A stretch of DNA of 64,000 nt, taken from the NCBI RefSeq assembly GCF_004360155.1, contig NZ_ML178721.1, positions 209,439 to 273,438 of the forward strand. Reading direction: 5' to 3'. The notes beneath the pieces were generated by a model. It was not told the DNA's origin, did no database searches, and saw only the letters and a list, made by a program, of their open reading frames with translations. This stretch comes from Paraglaciecola marina (GTDB lineage: Bacteria > Pseudomonadota > Gammaproteobacteria > Enterobacterales > Alteromonadaceae). Positions 1 to 8,360 of this stretch are shown here, piece after piece; the first letter of the stretch is position 1, and each line of letters opens with the position of its first letter. A program made the translations under genes and the position numbers.

Positions 1-2
1 CG

Positions 3-410
3 TTTTCTCAATTTTTACGAGATCCTTGTGGCTACGATAAGCATTGCCATGCTGGTAAAATTTACAGTAAACCAGGTTTCTGGGGAGAGCACGTTAATAG
101 TTGGTTAAGTGATGAGAATGTTGAAGGGGTTAGGTATCAAGACTTTATTGAAGATTCAGAGTCTGTTTTAAAGCGAATCTCTTCCAGAACTAATTTTAAA
201 TTAGTTGATGAATTAGTAGATTTAACAATGCGTAAAGATGGTGAAAATTTGGTAAGAAAAAATCAACGTTTGATAAACAAGAGAACTTCGGTTTCTTTCC
301 GAGGCGGGAGAGTAGGTGACTGGTCATCAACTTTTTCAGACGAAGATGTTGTCTACTTTCAGGAAGAATTGAATTTAGTTTCTTCTTCTCTAAACAAAAT
401 ATTGGACTAA
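3..410 (+). CDS. Sulfotransferase, 5' end cut by window edge
   Basis: The reading frame is open from base 3 to the TAA at 408-410, so this is the last 135 residues of a gene that begins upstream of the window. Visible residues 26-50 (KPGFWGEHV..SWL, then VRYQDF) and 100-107 (RGGRVGDW, then F) match the C-terminal half of classical PAPS-dependent sulfotransferases, where the R-x-G-x-x-G-D-W stretch contacts the 3'-phosphoadenosine of PAPS. The N-terminal P-loop would lie outside the window. An internal ATG at 228 would remove most of the conserved fold, so I do not use it as the start. The stop is 3 bp before the next sulfotransferase gene, so the two are probably co-transcribed. It presumably sulfates a sugar of the polysaccharide encoded here (inference); the acceptor is unknown. 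Confidence 0.85.
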   Translation, partial: FSQFLRDPCGYDKHCHAGKIYSKPGFWGEHVNSWLSDENVEGVRYQDFIEDSESVLKRISSRTNFKLVDELVDLTMRKDGENLVRKNQRLINKRTSVSFRGGRVGDWSSTFSDEDVVYFQEELNLVSSSLNKILD

Positions 411-413
411 ATT

Positions 414-998
414 ATGGATGTATCCCGAAAAGTAATATTCGATATCGGTTTTAATAAGTGCGGTACTAGAACTGTTAATGCAATGATGAAAAAAGCAGGC
501 TATGTAGCCAAGCATTGGCGTGGGGGAGAACTCGCTTTAGATGTTAAATATGCTTACGAAAATAACGATATACCGTTGAAGCAGTTTCCTAAAACTGATT
601 TTTTTTCTGATATGGTTAGTGAGAAGCCAGGCTCTTTTTTTGAAGCTTATAAGTGCTTTAAATTTTTAGCTGAATCCTACCCAAATTCACTTTTTATAAT
701 TACTGAAAGAAACGTAGACGCTTGGATAAAAAGCCGGATTAACCACGGTAATGGACATAGTGTAAACTGTTATAAAAAGCAATTTGGTTTTTCGACACTA
801 GACGAGGTGGAAAAATTTTGGCGAGAAGACTGGGAATCACATCGAGCAAATGTTGACGCATATTTTTCGAATGAAGAGCGTAAACATAGGTTATTAAAGT
901 TAAATATTGAAACTCCAGATTTTAAAGCAATTTCTACATTTTTAGATAAAAAAATTACTTCTGATTATTGGGGTCATGAAGGGAAAACTAAGAAATGA
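414..998 (+). CDS. Sulfotransferase-like P-loop protein
   Basis: A 194-residue protein with an N-terminal beta-strand followed by FNKCGTRT at residues 13-20. This is the 5'-phosphosulfate-binding loop pattern of bacterial and Golgi-type sulfotransferases. A second typical element is FIITERNVDAWIKSR at about 95-109, with R99 and S107 in the positions that bind the 3'-phosphate of PAPS. It is shorter than the usual 250-300 residues, but both cofactor motifs are present and the frame is intact. The ATG lies 3 bp after the preceding sulfotransferase stop, and its 3' end overlaps the following GT61 gene. Likely role: transfer of sulfate from PAPS to a hydroxyl group of the polysaccharide or its precursor (inference from context). 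Confidence 0.8.
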   Translation: MDVSRKVIFDIGFNKCGTRTVNAMMKKAGYVAKHWRGGELALDVKYAYENNDIPLKQFPKTDFFSDMVSEKPGSFFEAYKCFKFLAESYPNSLFIITERNVDAWIKSRINHGNGHSVNCYKKQFGFSTLDEVEKFWREDWESHRANVDAYFSNEERKHRLLKLNIETPDFKAISTFLDKKITSDYWGHEGKTKK

Positions 999-2124
999 TA
1001 CATATTGGTGTTTTATTACGTTGAATATATTAAATAGCTACAATTTTCTAAAAAGAAAACATATCGATTTACCCCGAAAGCGAAATAAAAATAAATTCGA
1101 GAAATACGTTGAAGTAGGGGATATGGTAAAGGAGCTTAACGATGTATACGTAATGTCTCCTACCGGATTAATTTTAGATAGTGAATTCAATCCTATATAC
1201 AGTACGGCAAATGAAATTATTTACTGGGTTGGCAAGCCTAAACGTTTTCCAGAGCAGTTGAAATTGCATGGTAGAGACTACCTGAGACAGAAAGATGTAT
1301 GGCTACAAAGAGCCAAGTTACATTTAGAAAGTCAGATTGATCATTGTAAGAAAAATATCGTTAATTGCGAGTATGACGCATTAATCTATGCTTCCAGTGC
1401 TACGGAAAAATTAGTGTTTGGCCATTTCTATGACATGATACAAAGACTATACCAAATTAACCTTCCTGAGTTTCAAGAGCTTAAGCTTTTAGTTTCGTCA
1501 CCTTCACGAATTCTAGACTTTGAAAGATTTCTAAGTCTTTTGGGGTTTAAAAGTGGGTATGTTAGTCGTCCCAAGGGGCCATCTTTACTTAAAGTTAAAA
1601 GGTTAATTGTTCCTGAAATGAGTGTTGGACCGGCGGGAATGGCCGAAGATGTGCAAGCCTGGTTGTTTGATAAATTAATTCTTTCAAATAGTGCTGTTGA
1701 TAAAAGTGGAAAGAACAGAATCAATCTCTACTTGGACCGTTCTAGTGTTGTTAGAAAAAATAACAGGAACTTTTCAAATGCTAGTGAGGTTGATGATTTT
1801 TTGAAGAGTAGAGGATTCGTCTCACATAGGGACTTTAAAACATTGGATGAAGTGTTAAATGCTTACTACAATGCCAGAATTGTAATTGGAGGACATGGGG
1901 CTGCATTTATTAATTGCATTTACTGTAATCAAGACACGAATATATATGAATTTGTAGCTTCAAATCGTTTAGTCTCTGCTTTATCTAAAATGCCAAAGCA
2001 AACTAAGGAGCATTGGTTATTTGAGATGCAAGCAAATCATAATCATAGCTTTGATATGGATCTAAACTTTTTAAATGGGCTTTTTGCTGGGGATATAAAT
2101 CCTGCTAGTTTTAATAAATCCTAG
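976..2124 (+). CDS. GT61-family glycosyltransferase (DUF563-like)
   Basis: A 382-residue protein. The C-terminal part holds GGHGAAFINC at about 304-313 followed by an acidic YEF, the HGA-[GA]-x-x-N motif of glycosyltransferase family 61. The first ~120 residues are not recognisable, apart from a segment (VYVMSPTGLILDSEFNPI) that has a counterpart in the next gene. The ATG used here overlaps the preceding gene by 23 bp and has only GGGG very close upstream; a later start (for example ATG 1123) is possible. The two GT61 genes in tandem look like an old duplication. The donor and acceptor sugars cannot be told; bacterial GT61 members occur in capsule and LPS loci. Confidence 0.8.
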   Translation: MKGKLRNDTYWCFITLNILNSYNFLKRKHIDLPRKRNKNKFEKYVEVGDMVKELNDVYVMSPTGLILDSEFNPIYSTANEIIYWVGKPKRFPEQLKLHGRDYLRQKDVWLQRAKLHLESQIDHCKKNIVNCEYDALIYASSATEKLVFGHFYDMIQRLYQINLPEFQELKLLVSSPSRILDFERFLSLLGFKSGYVSRPKGPSLLKVKRLIVPEMSVGPAGMAEDVQAWLFDKLILSNSAVDKSGKNRINLYLDRSSVVRKNNRNFSNASEVDDFLKSRGFVSHRDFKTLDEVLNAYYNARIVIGGHGAAFINCIYCNQDTNIYEFVASNRLVSALSKMPKQTKEHWLFEMQANHNHSFDMDLNFLNGLFAGDINPASFNKS

Positions 2125-2133
2125 TGAAATACT

Positions 2134-3204
2134 ATGAATTTGAAAAATGATCTATTAGATTTTATAAAGCTAAGCAGTTACAAGTCTGATATCACTAATA
2201 GTGGGATGGAGGTAACTTCGTTTGAGAAATCAAAGTTTTCGTTAGTACCTAAAACTGCAAAGTTTTTTGTTTTTGAGAATGTTATTGTAGACAGGAAAAC
2301 AGGAGTTATCTTGAATTCTAACTTTGCACCCATCTTAGAAACGCTAGATGAGATGCTTTTTTGGAATCCAACTTTAAATTTAGGTATTCTTGGTTGTAAT
2401 AAGTTATTTGAAGATGCGATATCTCGAAAACTAGATAAGTTATTAGATAATATAAATGAAATTAGAGAAGGGTATTTAGATAAACCCTTCACTTTAGACT
2501 CCAATATTAATTATATTTATTTAATGCACGCTTTTGGTTGGTACCCTTATGGCCATTTACATGATTCAATTCAGAGAGCTTTTTGGTTCCGTGATAACTT
2601 AGAAAATACAGTTGCTATATGTTCAAAGACTAGGAAATTAGTTGACTTTGAATTACACCTCCAAGCAGCTGGCATTAAATCTTATATAGATCCGAATACT
2701 CTTCCAAGGTTTTTTAAAGTACCTAAAATGCTTTACGGAACTAATCCTGCCGCTCTAACTTCATTTATACCAGAGAGTTATAATTGGCTGATTGATGGAT
2801 ATAACTCTCTGTTTCGCCAAGAAGTTACTACTAATAAGAGAATATATTTATCTAGAAACCACGTAAAAACCGGTAAGAGAGGTGTAATTAATGAAGCTGA
2901 ATTGATTGCTTTTTTAAGAAATCGAGGCTTCATTATTTTTTACGGCTCTGAAAGTCTAAAAACAACTTATACGTTATTTTCTAATGCTGATTTAGTTATA
3001 AGTTCACATGGGTCGGCACTAGTTAATACTATTTTTTGTCAAAACTATTGTCGAATAGTTGAGTTTTGCCCTGATAATAGGGTTGATTTATCATTTAAGA
3101 AGAAATTTAAGCGGGCTGAGAATTATGAACATTACGTTGTTAAATCCGATAGTGATTATAATATAAATATTGAACTTGATTTCTTAGCGGCTTTACTTGA
3201 ATAG
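2134..3204 (+). CDS. GT61-family glycosyltransferase, paralogue of previous gene
   Basis: A 356-residue protein carrying SSHGSALVNTIFC at about 289-301 and a following VEF, the GT61 signature. The middle section (WYPYGHLHDSIQRAFWF; then FELHLQAAGIKSY) parallels the upstream gene's GHFYDMIQRLY and FERFLSLLGFKSGY, so the two are paralogues with clear divergence. It begins 9 bp after the upstream stop and shares its direction, as expected for an operon. Its catalytic role is sugar transfer during assembly of the surface polysaccharide (family knowledge plus context); the linkage is unknown. Confidence 0.8.
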   Translation: MNLKNDLLDFIKLSSYKSDITNSGMEVTSFEKSKFSLVPKTAKFFVFENVIVDRKTGVILNSNFAPILETLDEMLFWNPTLNLGILGCNKLFEDAISRKLDKLLDNINEIREGYLDKPFTLDSNINYIYLMHAFGWYPYGHLHDSIQRAFWFRDNLENTVAICSKTRKLVDFELHLQAAGIKSYIDPNTLPRFFKVPKMLYGTNPAALTSFIPESYNWLIDGYNSLFRQEVTTNKRIYLSRNHVKTGKRGVINEAELIAFLRNRGFIIFYGSESLKTTYTLFSNADLVISSHGSALVNTIFCQNYCRIVEFCPDNRVDLSFKKKFKRAENYEHYVVKSDSDYNINIELDFLAALLE

Positions 3205-3246
3205 TGAAATACGCTAATGCTTATTAAATTAGATTTGGGATGATTT

Positions 3247-3993
3247 ATGTCAAACATAGAGCTAGCAACGAAATCTATCCAAAATTTTAGTCTTGATGAA
3301 TCTGAATACTCAGAAACTTCTGATCGAACAAATATAATTGGGAGTGGAAAAGTATTTGTAAAGGATAGTGATAGTCTTGTGAAAGTAAGCATAAATTTTA
3401 CAAATACGAAAGGGGGAAGAGTTTTTTTAGGTAGAAATCTGAATGGCAAAGTTAAAGTTATTGTGAAAGGTAATGATTCTGTTTTATTCATAGGAGATAA
3501 TTGTTCTTTAACTAGCTTAACTATTCGCTCTATTCAAAATAGTGACTTCATCGCCATAGGTAATCATATTTTATCGGCTGGGAGTAATCTTTGGGTTTCT
3601 GGTAATGGAGCAGGTCAAACCAATCCGGCAATAATAATTGGTGATGACTGTATGTTTTCTTTTAATGTGGTAATTAGAAACTCTGATGCCCATCCGATAT
3701 TTGATTTAGAGTCGGGTACTCAAATTAATCAGCCGTCAAAAAGTGTATTTATAGAGCCGCATGTATGGGTAGGTCAACAGGTAACGATACTAAAATCTGT
3801 TACTATTGGTGCATGTTCTATAGTGGGGCTAGGTAGCATTGTTACTAAGGATGTTCCACGCTTTTCTATTGCAACAGGTGTTCCTGCTATTTCTAAAGTG
3901 AATAAGCAGATTTTTTGGGCGAAAGATGAAGGCGATTTATCTAAAAATATAGCTAAGTCGTACACAGAAAAATATTTAGCTCTGTCTAGTTAA
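3247..3993 (+). CDS. Left-handed beta-helix acyltransferase (hexapeptide repeat)
   Basis: A 248-residue protein. Residues from about 55 on are made of imperfect [LIV]-G-x-x-x-x hexapeptide turns, ending in VWVGQQVTILKSVTIG and then IVGLGSIVTKDVP, typical of the CysE/WbbJ/maa-type LbetaH acetyltransferases. A DAHPIFD segment near 147-153 supplies the histidine that is usually catalytic in this family. The start has GGGATG just upstream. It is the last gene of the first plus-strand cluster, so it most likely O- or N-acetylates a sugar of the polysaccharide (inference). The N-terminal 50 residues are not recognised. Confidence 0.82.
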   Translation: MSNIELATKSIQNFSLDESEYSETSDRTNIIGSGKVFVKDSDSLVKVSINFTNTKGGRVFLGRNLNGKVKVIVKGNDSVLFIGDNCSLTSLTIRSIQNSDFIAIGNHILSAGSNLWVSGNGAGQTNPAIIIGDDCMFSFNVVIRNSDAHPIFDLESGTQINQPSKSVFIEPHVWVGQQVTILKSVTIGACSIVGLGSIVTKDVPRFSIATGVPAISKVNKQIFWAKDEGDLSKNIAKSYTEKYLALSS

Positions 3994-4413
3994 GGCCAAC
4001 CTCTACTGACTTGTCGTATCGATTTTTTGTTTGTCTATAGGTTTTTAGTCATATATTTATTTTAAGACTTTGTGCTACTGTGTATTTAAGGTGTTTTATT
4101 CGGGTATTGATTAATTTTAATTAATAGTTGATAGGGTGTTATTAGCAAAGTTTGGATGCGGCTAGAATGAGTCTTTTCTTAGCGCTCTAAAGTTAAAAAC
4201 TCTGTTTTTGAGCAAAGAGTTTTATTATTTTACAGTGCGACACTAACTTAGTTAGTTATCAGATATAACTGAAAGTTACATCTATTCTTGGTTTTGTTAT
4301 TCGGTTAATTATGAGTGTATTAGGATGATGCTATAGTCGCAATGTTTGTCTGTACCTTCAAATATGATAGGGTCTTTTTTGTGCTTATGAGTTAGGTCTA
4401 AGGGAAAAACGTT
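3994..4413. other. Gene-free, AT-rich spacer
   Basis: No open frame of note and no similarity to neighbouring genes was seen on either strand. The only structure is the hairpin at 4196-4223 listed separately. The last bases carry the ribosome-binding site of the following sulfotransferase. Confidence 0.5.
4196..4230 (+). terminator. Possible Rho-independent terminator
   Basis: AAAACTCT (4196-4203) and AGAGTTTT (4216-4223) are perfect 8-bp arms around a 12-base loop, followed by ATTATTTT. The stem is AT-rich and lies about 200 bp after the acyltransferase stop, so it could end the first plus-strand transcript, but it is weak. Confidence 0.4.
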
Positions 4414-5073
4414 TTGTTAGTGAGCCATAGAAAAAAGTTTATTTTTGTTAAGACATCTAAAACAGCTGGAACATCTGTTGAATCTTATTTTGAAAAATAC
4501 TGTTTAGCAGAGGGAAGTTGGGAAGAGCAGCATGACAGAGACCAGCATATAAGTAGCTTTGGTCTTGTTGGGGGCCGCGGAAGTGGTAAGCATGATATTC
4601 TTCATAGTCACATGCCAGCCAGTTCAATTCGAAAATTAGTAACAAACGAACAATGGGATGAGTATTTTAAATTTTCAGTTATTAGAAACCCATTTGATAG
4701 ACTGGTGTCTCGATATTTTTTTAAGAAGTATAAAAATAATGAGGATGTTGGTAAATTAAGTAAAGATGAACTCAGGCGTGATTTCGAGAAGGTAGTTAGA
4801 GGTCAAAATTTTTCTATTATAAACACTCTTTCTTTGAATAAAGAAGTTAGTATGGATTATTTAATCCGCTATGAAAATTTACTTGATGGAATTCAGTATG
4901 TTTGCAATAGAATTAATGTTGCATTTGTTCCAGAAGCTATTCCATTTTTTAAATCTGGTATAAGGAAAAAAATGATTAAATCTAAAGATTTATACTCAGA
5001 TAAGTTAATTGATTATGTGAATAAAAATTATGCTGAGGAGATGTCATTGTTTGGCTATGAGTATTTAGATTGA
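4414..5073 (+). CDS. Sulfotransferase (Sulfotransfer_2-like)
   Basis: A 219-residue protein opening with FVKTSKTAGTS at residues 11-21, the 5'-PAPS loop of the carbohydrate sulfotransferase (chondroitin/dermatan-type) superfamily. VIRNPFDRLVSRYFF at 89-103 is the 3'-phosphate-binding segment, with R91 and S99 in the expected positions. Start choice: TTG at 4414 is preceded by AGGG at 4401-4404 with 9-bp spacing; GTG at 4420 is the alternative. It stands alone between two gene-free stretches. Expected to be a cytoplasmic enzyme transferring sulfate to a glycan hydroxyl; the substrate is unknown. Confidence 0.85.
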   Translation: MLVSHRKKFIFVKTSKTAGTSVESYFEKYCLAEGSWEEQHDRDQHISSFGLVGGRGSGKHDILHSHMPASSIRKLVTNEQWDEYFKFSVIRNPFDRLVSRYFFKKYKNNEDVGKLSKDELRRDFEKVVRGQNFSIINTLSLNKEVSMDYLIRYENLLDGIQYVCNRINVAFVPEAIPFFKSGIRKKMIKSKDLYSDKLIDYVNKNYAEEMSLFGYEYLD

Positions 5074-5886
5074 GTTCAGAGGGCTTATAGGTGTAGCAGC
5101 TCAGGCTTGCCCTAACTGTGAACAGCATTTTTGGTGGGGAGGTAAGCATAGTAAGCTGAGCGGGCTAACAATAAGCATCTGATAAAGGTTAAATACTCAA
5201 TGTGCCGACAGAAGTTACTTAAAGTTTTCTAGGTTTTCTTTCTCAGGTGAGTACTGGAATTTTTAATTCTTTTCATCCTTAGCAGCCCAGGTTTTTCATC
5301 AGCACCACTCTTACGATGAACGTCGTCCCATACTCTAATCCGATGATGATCAACGTAGATATTCTGTTCTGCAAGATTATTTAATGGAATGTGCTGATTG
5401 TCTGGTGCTCACACACCATAGCACTCAGCAAGTGAGCCCACAATTTTTGCGAAGTCATGTATTTGGCATATAAGAGGGGGATACATGGCCATTGATCTAG
5501 TTTTCTTCTTTTTAGCCTGCTAGGTTTAAAGCTTTTGCTGCGATCCTGCAAGTGTATTTAATTCAAGCGGTCCTTCTTAAGTCTATACCTTCTTACTACT
5601 ATAATCTATTACGTGAAATTATAGAATCAGATATTCCATGTTTCGGGTGGGTAATACCCTGATCCTTTGCAGCATTAACGCGGCTTCAACCATGATTTTT
5701 TCAGAGGATAGCTAAACTCAGTCAAATCTTGCTGGGTTCTGATCTTTGTAGCCGCATTTTATTAAAAGCTCCAGGTTGCTAGTTGTTTATCTGCCCATCC
5801 TCCAAACCTTTAAGAGTAAATTATGATAGGCACTTAAACGAAATTAGTTATCTTCTCATTTAAAACTATCCCCCTCAAAATATGAA
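5074..5886. other. Gene-free stretch with decayed coding remnants
   Basis: No intact gene over 813 bp. On the minus strand about 5640-5760 can be read as a broken frame starting MRLQRSEPSKI, followed by a segment with KHGISDS at about 5626-5646. This resembles the orfA (helix-turn-helix) subunit of IS3-type transposases, but it is interrupted by stops and frameshifts. Further along the minus strand, about 5260-5400, is an uninterrupted fragment containing NIYVDHHRIRVWDDVHRKSG, which I do not recognise. I read the region as a graveyard of one or two dead genes, possibly an old insertion sequence; the IS assignment is weak. Confidence 0.35.
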
Positions 5887-6783
5887 TTACAGCTTCAAGT
5901 CAATATTATCTTTGTACTTATCCACTAACGAATTTTTATAGACGTTACTAAGCTTCCCATAGCTGTTGTCATACATTGTAACTTTTTTACCTAATAGCAA
6001 GCCAGCTATACAAACATGTAAGCGGTCTGAGACGATTTCATCGAATGGAAGCAAATACATAAACATAAAATTCACGTCTTCGAATACTAAGTCTTTAATA
6101 ATTGCATGCTTACTTAATACAGCCGCTCCTCTATTGGTTCGTAATGAGGACACGTCAATATTTTTATGATGCTTTTCTACTTTAAAGTTTTCAGTTTTTT
6201 CCCTGTCTTCTCTAATCGCATATAGGGTGCCACATGATTTACCTTTCAATACTTTTCTAAGGTTTCTCATGCCTTTAAATTTAGCATCTTGGAGATCTAT
6301 ATACAGAGCAGCGTCATGAGATAAAAAGACGTTTTGCTTTGGCAGCGCTTTATTAATTGATTTGAGAGTCTCTTGTTCACGACAAAAGAAATAAATTTCA
6401 AGATCCAACGATTTTAAATGCTTCTCCATGCCAAAAGAAGATGAGGGTAATATCACGACTTTGGCACCGGGTACTTTTCGGGCTAGATGTTCCAAAAGGG
6501 ACTTAACACTGTTATACAGAGGAATATAATTACCTCCTCCCATTATCACATATAGTTCGTTTCCTTTAGCTTCAGAATCGTATTGCTCTGAGCCTACGCG
6601 ATAAGCAATATCTCTGTTTTCTAGGCATTGAATAGTTGCAGCTACGATAAGAGTGTCACCTAAATTACCAGGTGAACCAAATAAAACTACATCTAGATCC
6701 TCCTGTGTAACCTTACTTTTTATCCAATCAAATGGATTCACTATTTCTTCTTTCTCAAACATTTTTCTTACCTTAGCAAACAT
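5887..6783 (-). CDS. Polysaccharide pyruvyl transferase family protein
   Basis: A 298-residue protein of the PF04230 (CsaB/WcaK/EpsO-like) family. Evidence is the GSPGNLGDTLI segment near residue 40, the YVIMGGGNYIP strand-loop near 80, and the C-terminal DEIVSDRLHVCIAGLLLGKK, whose S-D-R-x-H is the family's nucleotide/phosphate-binding signature. Members transfer pyruvate from phosphoenolpyruvate to form ketals on sugars of exopolysaccharides. Start: ATG 6783 has AAGG ten bases upstream; the TTG three codons earlier is too close to it. The gene follows the GT25 gene on the same strand by 32 bp and is probably co-transcribed. Confidence 0.82.
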   Translation of the reverse strand: MFAKVRKMFEKEEIVNPFDWIKSKVTQEDLDVVLFGSPGNLGDTLIVAATIQCLENRDIAYRVGSEQYDSEAKGNELYVIMGGGNYIPLYNSVKSLLEHLARKVPGAKVVILPSSSFGMEKHLKSLDLEIYFFCREQETLKSINKALPKQNVFLSHDAALYIDLQDAKFKGMRNLRKVLKGKSCGTLYAIREDREKTENFKVEKHHKNIDVSSLRTNRGAAVLSKHAIIKDLVFEDVNFMFMYLLPFDEIVSDRLHVCIAGLLLGKKVTMYDNSYGKLSNVYKNSLVDKYKDNIDLKL

Positions 6784-6815
6784 CGTTTTCAAACCTTAAA
6801 CTTTTTTAGCCCCAA

Positions 6816-7835
6816 TTAGTTTCTATTTATGCGTTTCCGTCTAGTCTCAGAAAAATAACTTTCGCCAAGCCAATCTCTTGTGGTGGTCAATGGTAACGTC
6901 AAAACATATGAGTTTAATAGGGGGTTATTTTCTGCAACTAAACCATCTTCGATAAGTTTGTGAGGTGTTTGGAAACTGCTTTTAGACGGTGATCTGCCAA
7001 GGTGGTTTTGCAGAAAAGCTTCAATTCCAAAAGGACCAGGTGCCAAATATTCACCTAACAAGTACCCGCTATAATGGCGCTCTAAACCTTGAAGTTTCTC
7101 TAATCCACTTTTTCTAATTAAAATGGCTTCCGTACCAAATACTTTAGCTTGTTTAGGGCTATATTGAGAAGCGTATTGAAGTTTCCTAGCCGCTGTTATT
7201 TCATCTGTTAAGTTATCTAAGCTAACTAGGTGCATTGTATTTAGTTTGCTTTTTAAGTTTTCACTGACAGAAAACCAATGTGAAGCGCGGTTAGATATAT
7301 AAATAACATCGACGTCTTGCTGTTGTTCATTCGCCGCTTTAATTACATCGTCTAAAGCGTCTGAGAAATAGGGATGAAAATAGCAGTCATCTTCTAAAAT
7401 TAAATTCCACTCTTGTTTGTCATTACTGTCATAAAGTGATTTGTATAAGGTTAAGTGGCTCAATGTACATGCCATATGTCCTTTATTTGATTCCCATTGT
7501 TTAGGTAATTCTTGTAGGCCCCATACATTTAGATTAAATACATTCAAATCCTCAGAAAACCCATTAACAGCATCAAAAAACTCGTAATTTAACCCTGCCT
7601 TTTCAGCATTATTCGCAAAAACAGTTCTGCGAGGGCTTGAATTCAATGAAATTACGTGGCCTTTTATATTTGTTTTAGAAGACAATTTCATACCTGTAGA
7701 TTGACAATACTTAAGGTAATTAAGTGTTTGATTTCCTCGGTCACTGATAATTTCTTCTTTTTCGGTTGCGGTTAAATTGGTACTACTTATTCCGGCCCAT
7801 TCTTTAACCAATATTTCTTCAAGTAATTTTTTCAT
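6816..7835 (-). CDS. Family 25 glycosyltransferase (LPS/EPS)
   Basis: A 339-residue protein. GHVISLNSSPRR at about 59-70 and AGLNYEFFDAVNG at 80-92 are the N-terminal hallmarks of GT25 (LPS core beta-galactosyltransferase-like). GHMACTLSHLTLYKSL (119-134) and ILEDDC (146-151) give the conserved serine/histidine stretch and the acidic metal-binding motif. The first ~55 residues are an extension with no recognised domain; they are charged and helical-looking. Likely first gene of a two-gene minus-strand unit with the pyruvyltransferase. Sugar specificity is unknown. Confidence 0.82.
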   Translation of the reverse strand: MKKLLEEILVKEWAGISSTNLTATEKEEIISDRGNQTLNYLKYCQSTGMKLSSKTNIKGHVISLNSSPRRTVFANNAEKAGLNYEFFDAVNGFSEDLNVFNLNVWGLQELPKQWESNKGHMACTLSHLTLYKSLYDSNDKQEWNLILEDDCYFHPYFSDALDDVIKAANEQQQDVDVIYISNRASHWFSVSENLKSKLNTMHLVSLDNLTDEITAARKLQYASQYSPKQAKVFGTEAILIRKSGLEKLQGLERHYSGYLLGEYLAPGPFGIEAFLQNHLGRSPSKSSFQTPHKLIEDGLVAENNPLLNSYVLTLPLTTTRDWLGESYFSETRRKRINRN

Positions 7836-7949
7836 ATTAGACTATCGTCATTTTGTTTAATTTACACACTTAAGAAGGTACTAATCTTCAACTTTAACTC
7901 GCATCCAGTGAACACGGAATTTGAAAAAATACCGGTCTTTTTTTGCGTA

Positions 7950-8110
7950 TAAAGATTAAATTTTAGAAACTCTAACCAATCACTGTCATTTGAGATTGCT
8001 CAGATTGTTATTGAAGGGGAGAGCACAACGTTTTTAGCTTCATGATTAATATTTGCTACCGACCTTTCCATGTCAGCATTATAATCTAGTATGACCCTAG
8101 TTCCCTATAC
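7950..8110 (-). pseudogene. Remnant of a sulfotransferase 3' end
   Basis: On the minus strand, bases 8089-8027 read LDYNADMERSVANIN, matching SYEADRDWLVANYN of the intact sulfotransferase at 9259-10260. After a short frame-shifted stretch that includes FNNNLSNLK (intact copy: LNNNVYQG), bases 7990-7952 read NDSDWLEFLKFNL, nearly identical to its C-terminal ESDWLEFLKFNI. At least one frameshift and stop codons separate the pieces, and the rest of the gene is missing. The fragment therefore comes from a lost sulfotransferase gene of the same family and orientation. The remaining spacer (7836-7949 and 8111-8360) holds nothing else I can identify, except the ribosome-binding site of the lyase. 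Confidence 0.75.
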
Positions 8111-8360
8111 ATTTTACGCTTTATAACACGTATGACCATTAGGTGTAAACTGATGCAGACCTAGCTGTTGATACAAAAAGCCATGATTGAATCGTATTCA
8201 CCTAGGAAATATAAAGTGAAATTTTGTTGGAATTTTACTTAGTCATATATTGTGTGGAGTCGAGTGTGGAAACGACTTATGATGGTGAAAATAATTAACC
8301 GTAATCATTCAACGGAAGCGAGCTTAAATAAATGAGAATGACATCTTTAGGAAACAATTA

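Noticed and set aside
3994..4413. Riboswitch or leader peptide before the sulfotransferase gene.
   Set aside because: No conserved riboswitch core and no short coding frame with regulatory codons was recognised.
5074..5130. GTTCAGAGGGC ... GCCCTAACTGTGAAC as a terminator hairpin after the sulfotransferase.
   Set aside because: The arms are interrupted by mismatches and no T-run follows.
5500..5760. An intact IS3-family insertion sequence.
   Set aside because: No terminal inverted repeats, no orfB with a DDE domain and several stops in the orfA-like frame; only a possible remnant remains.
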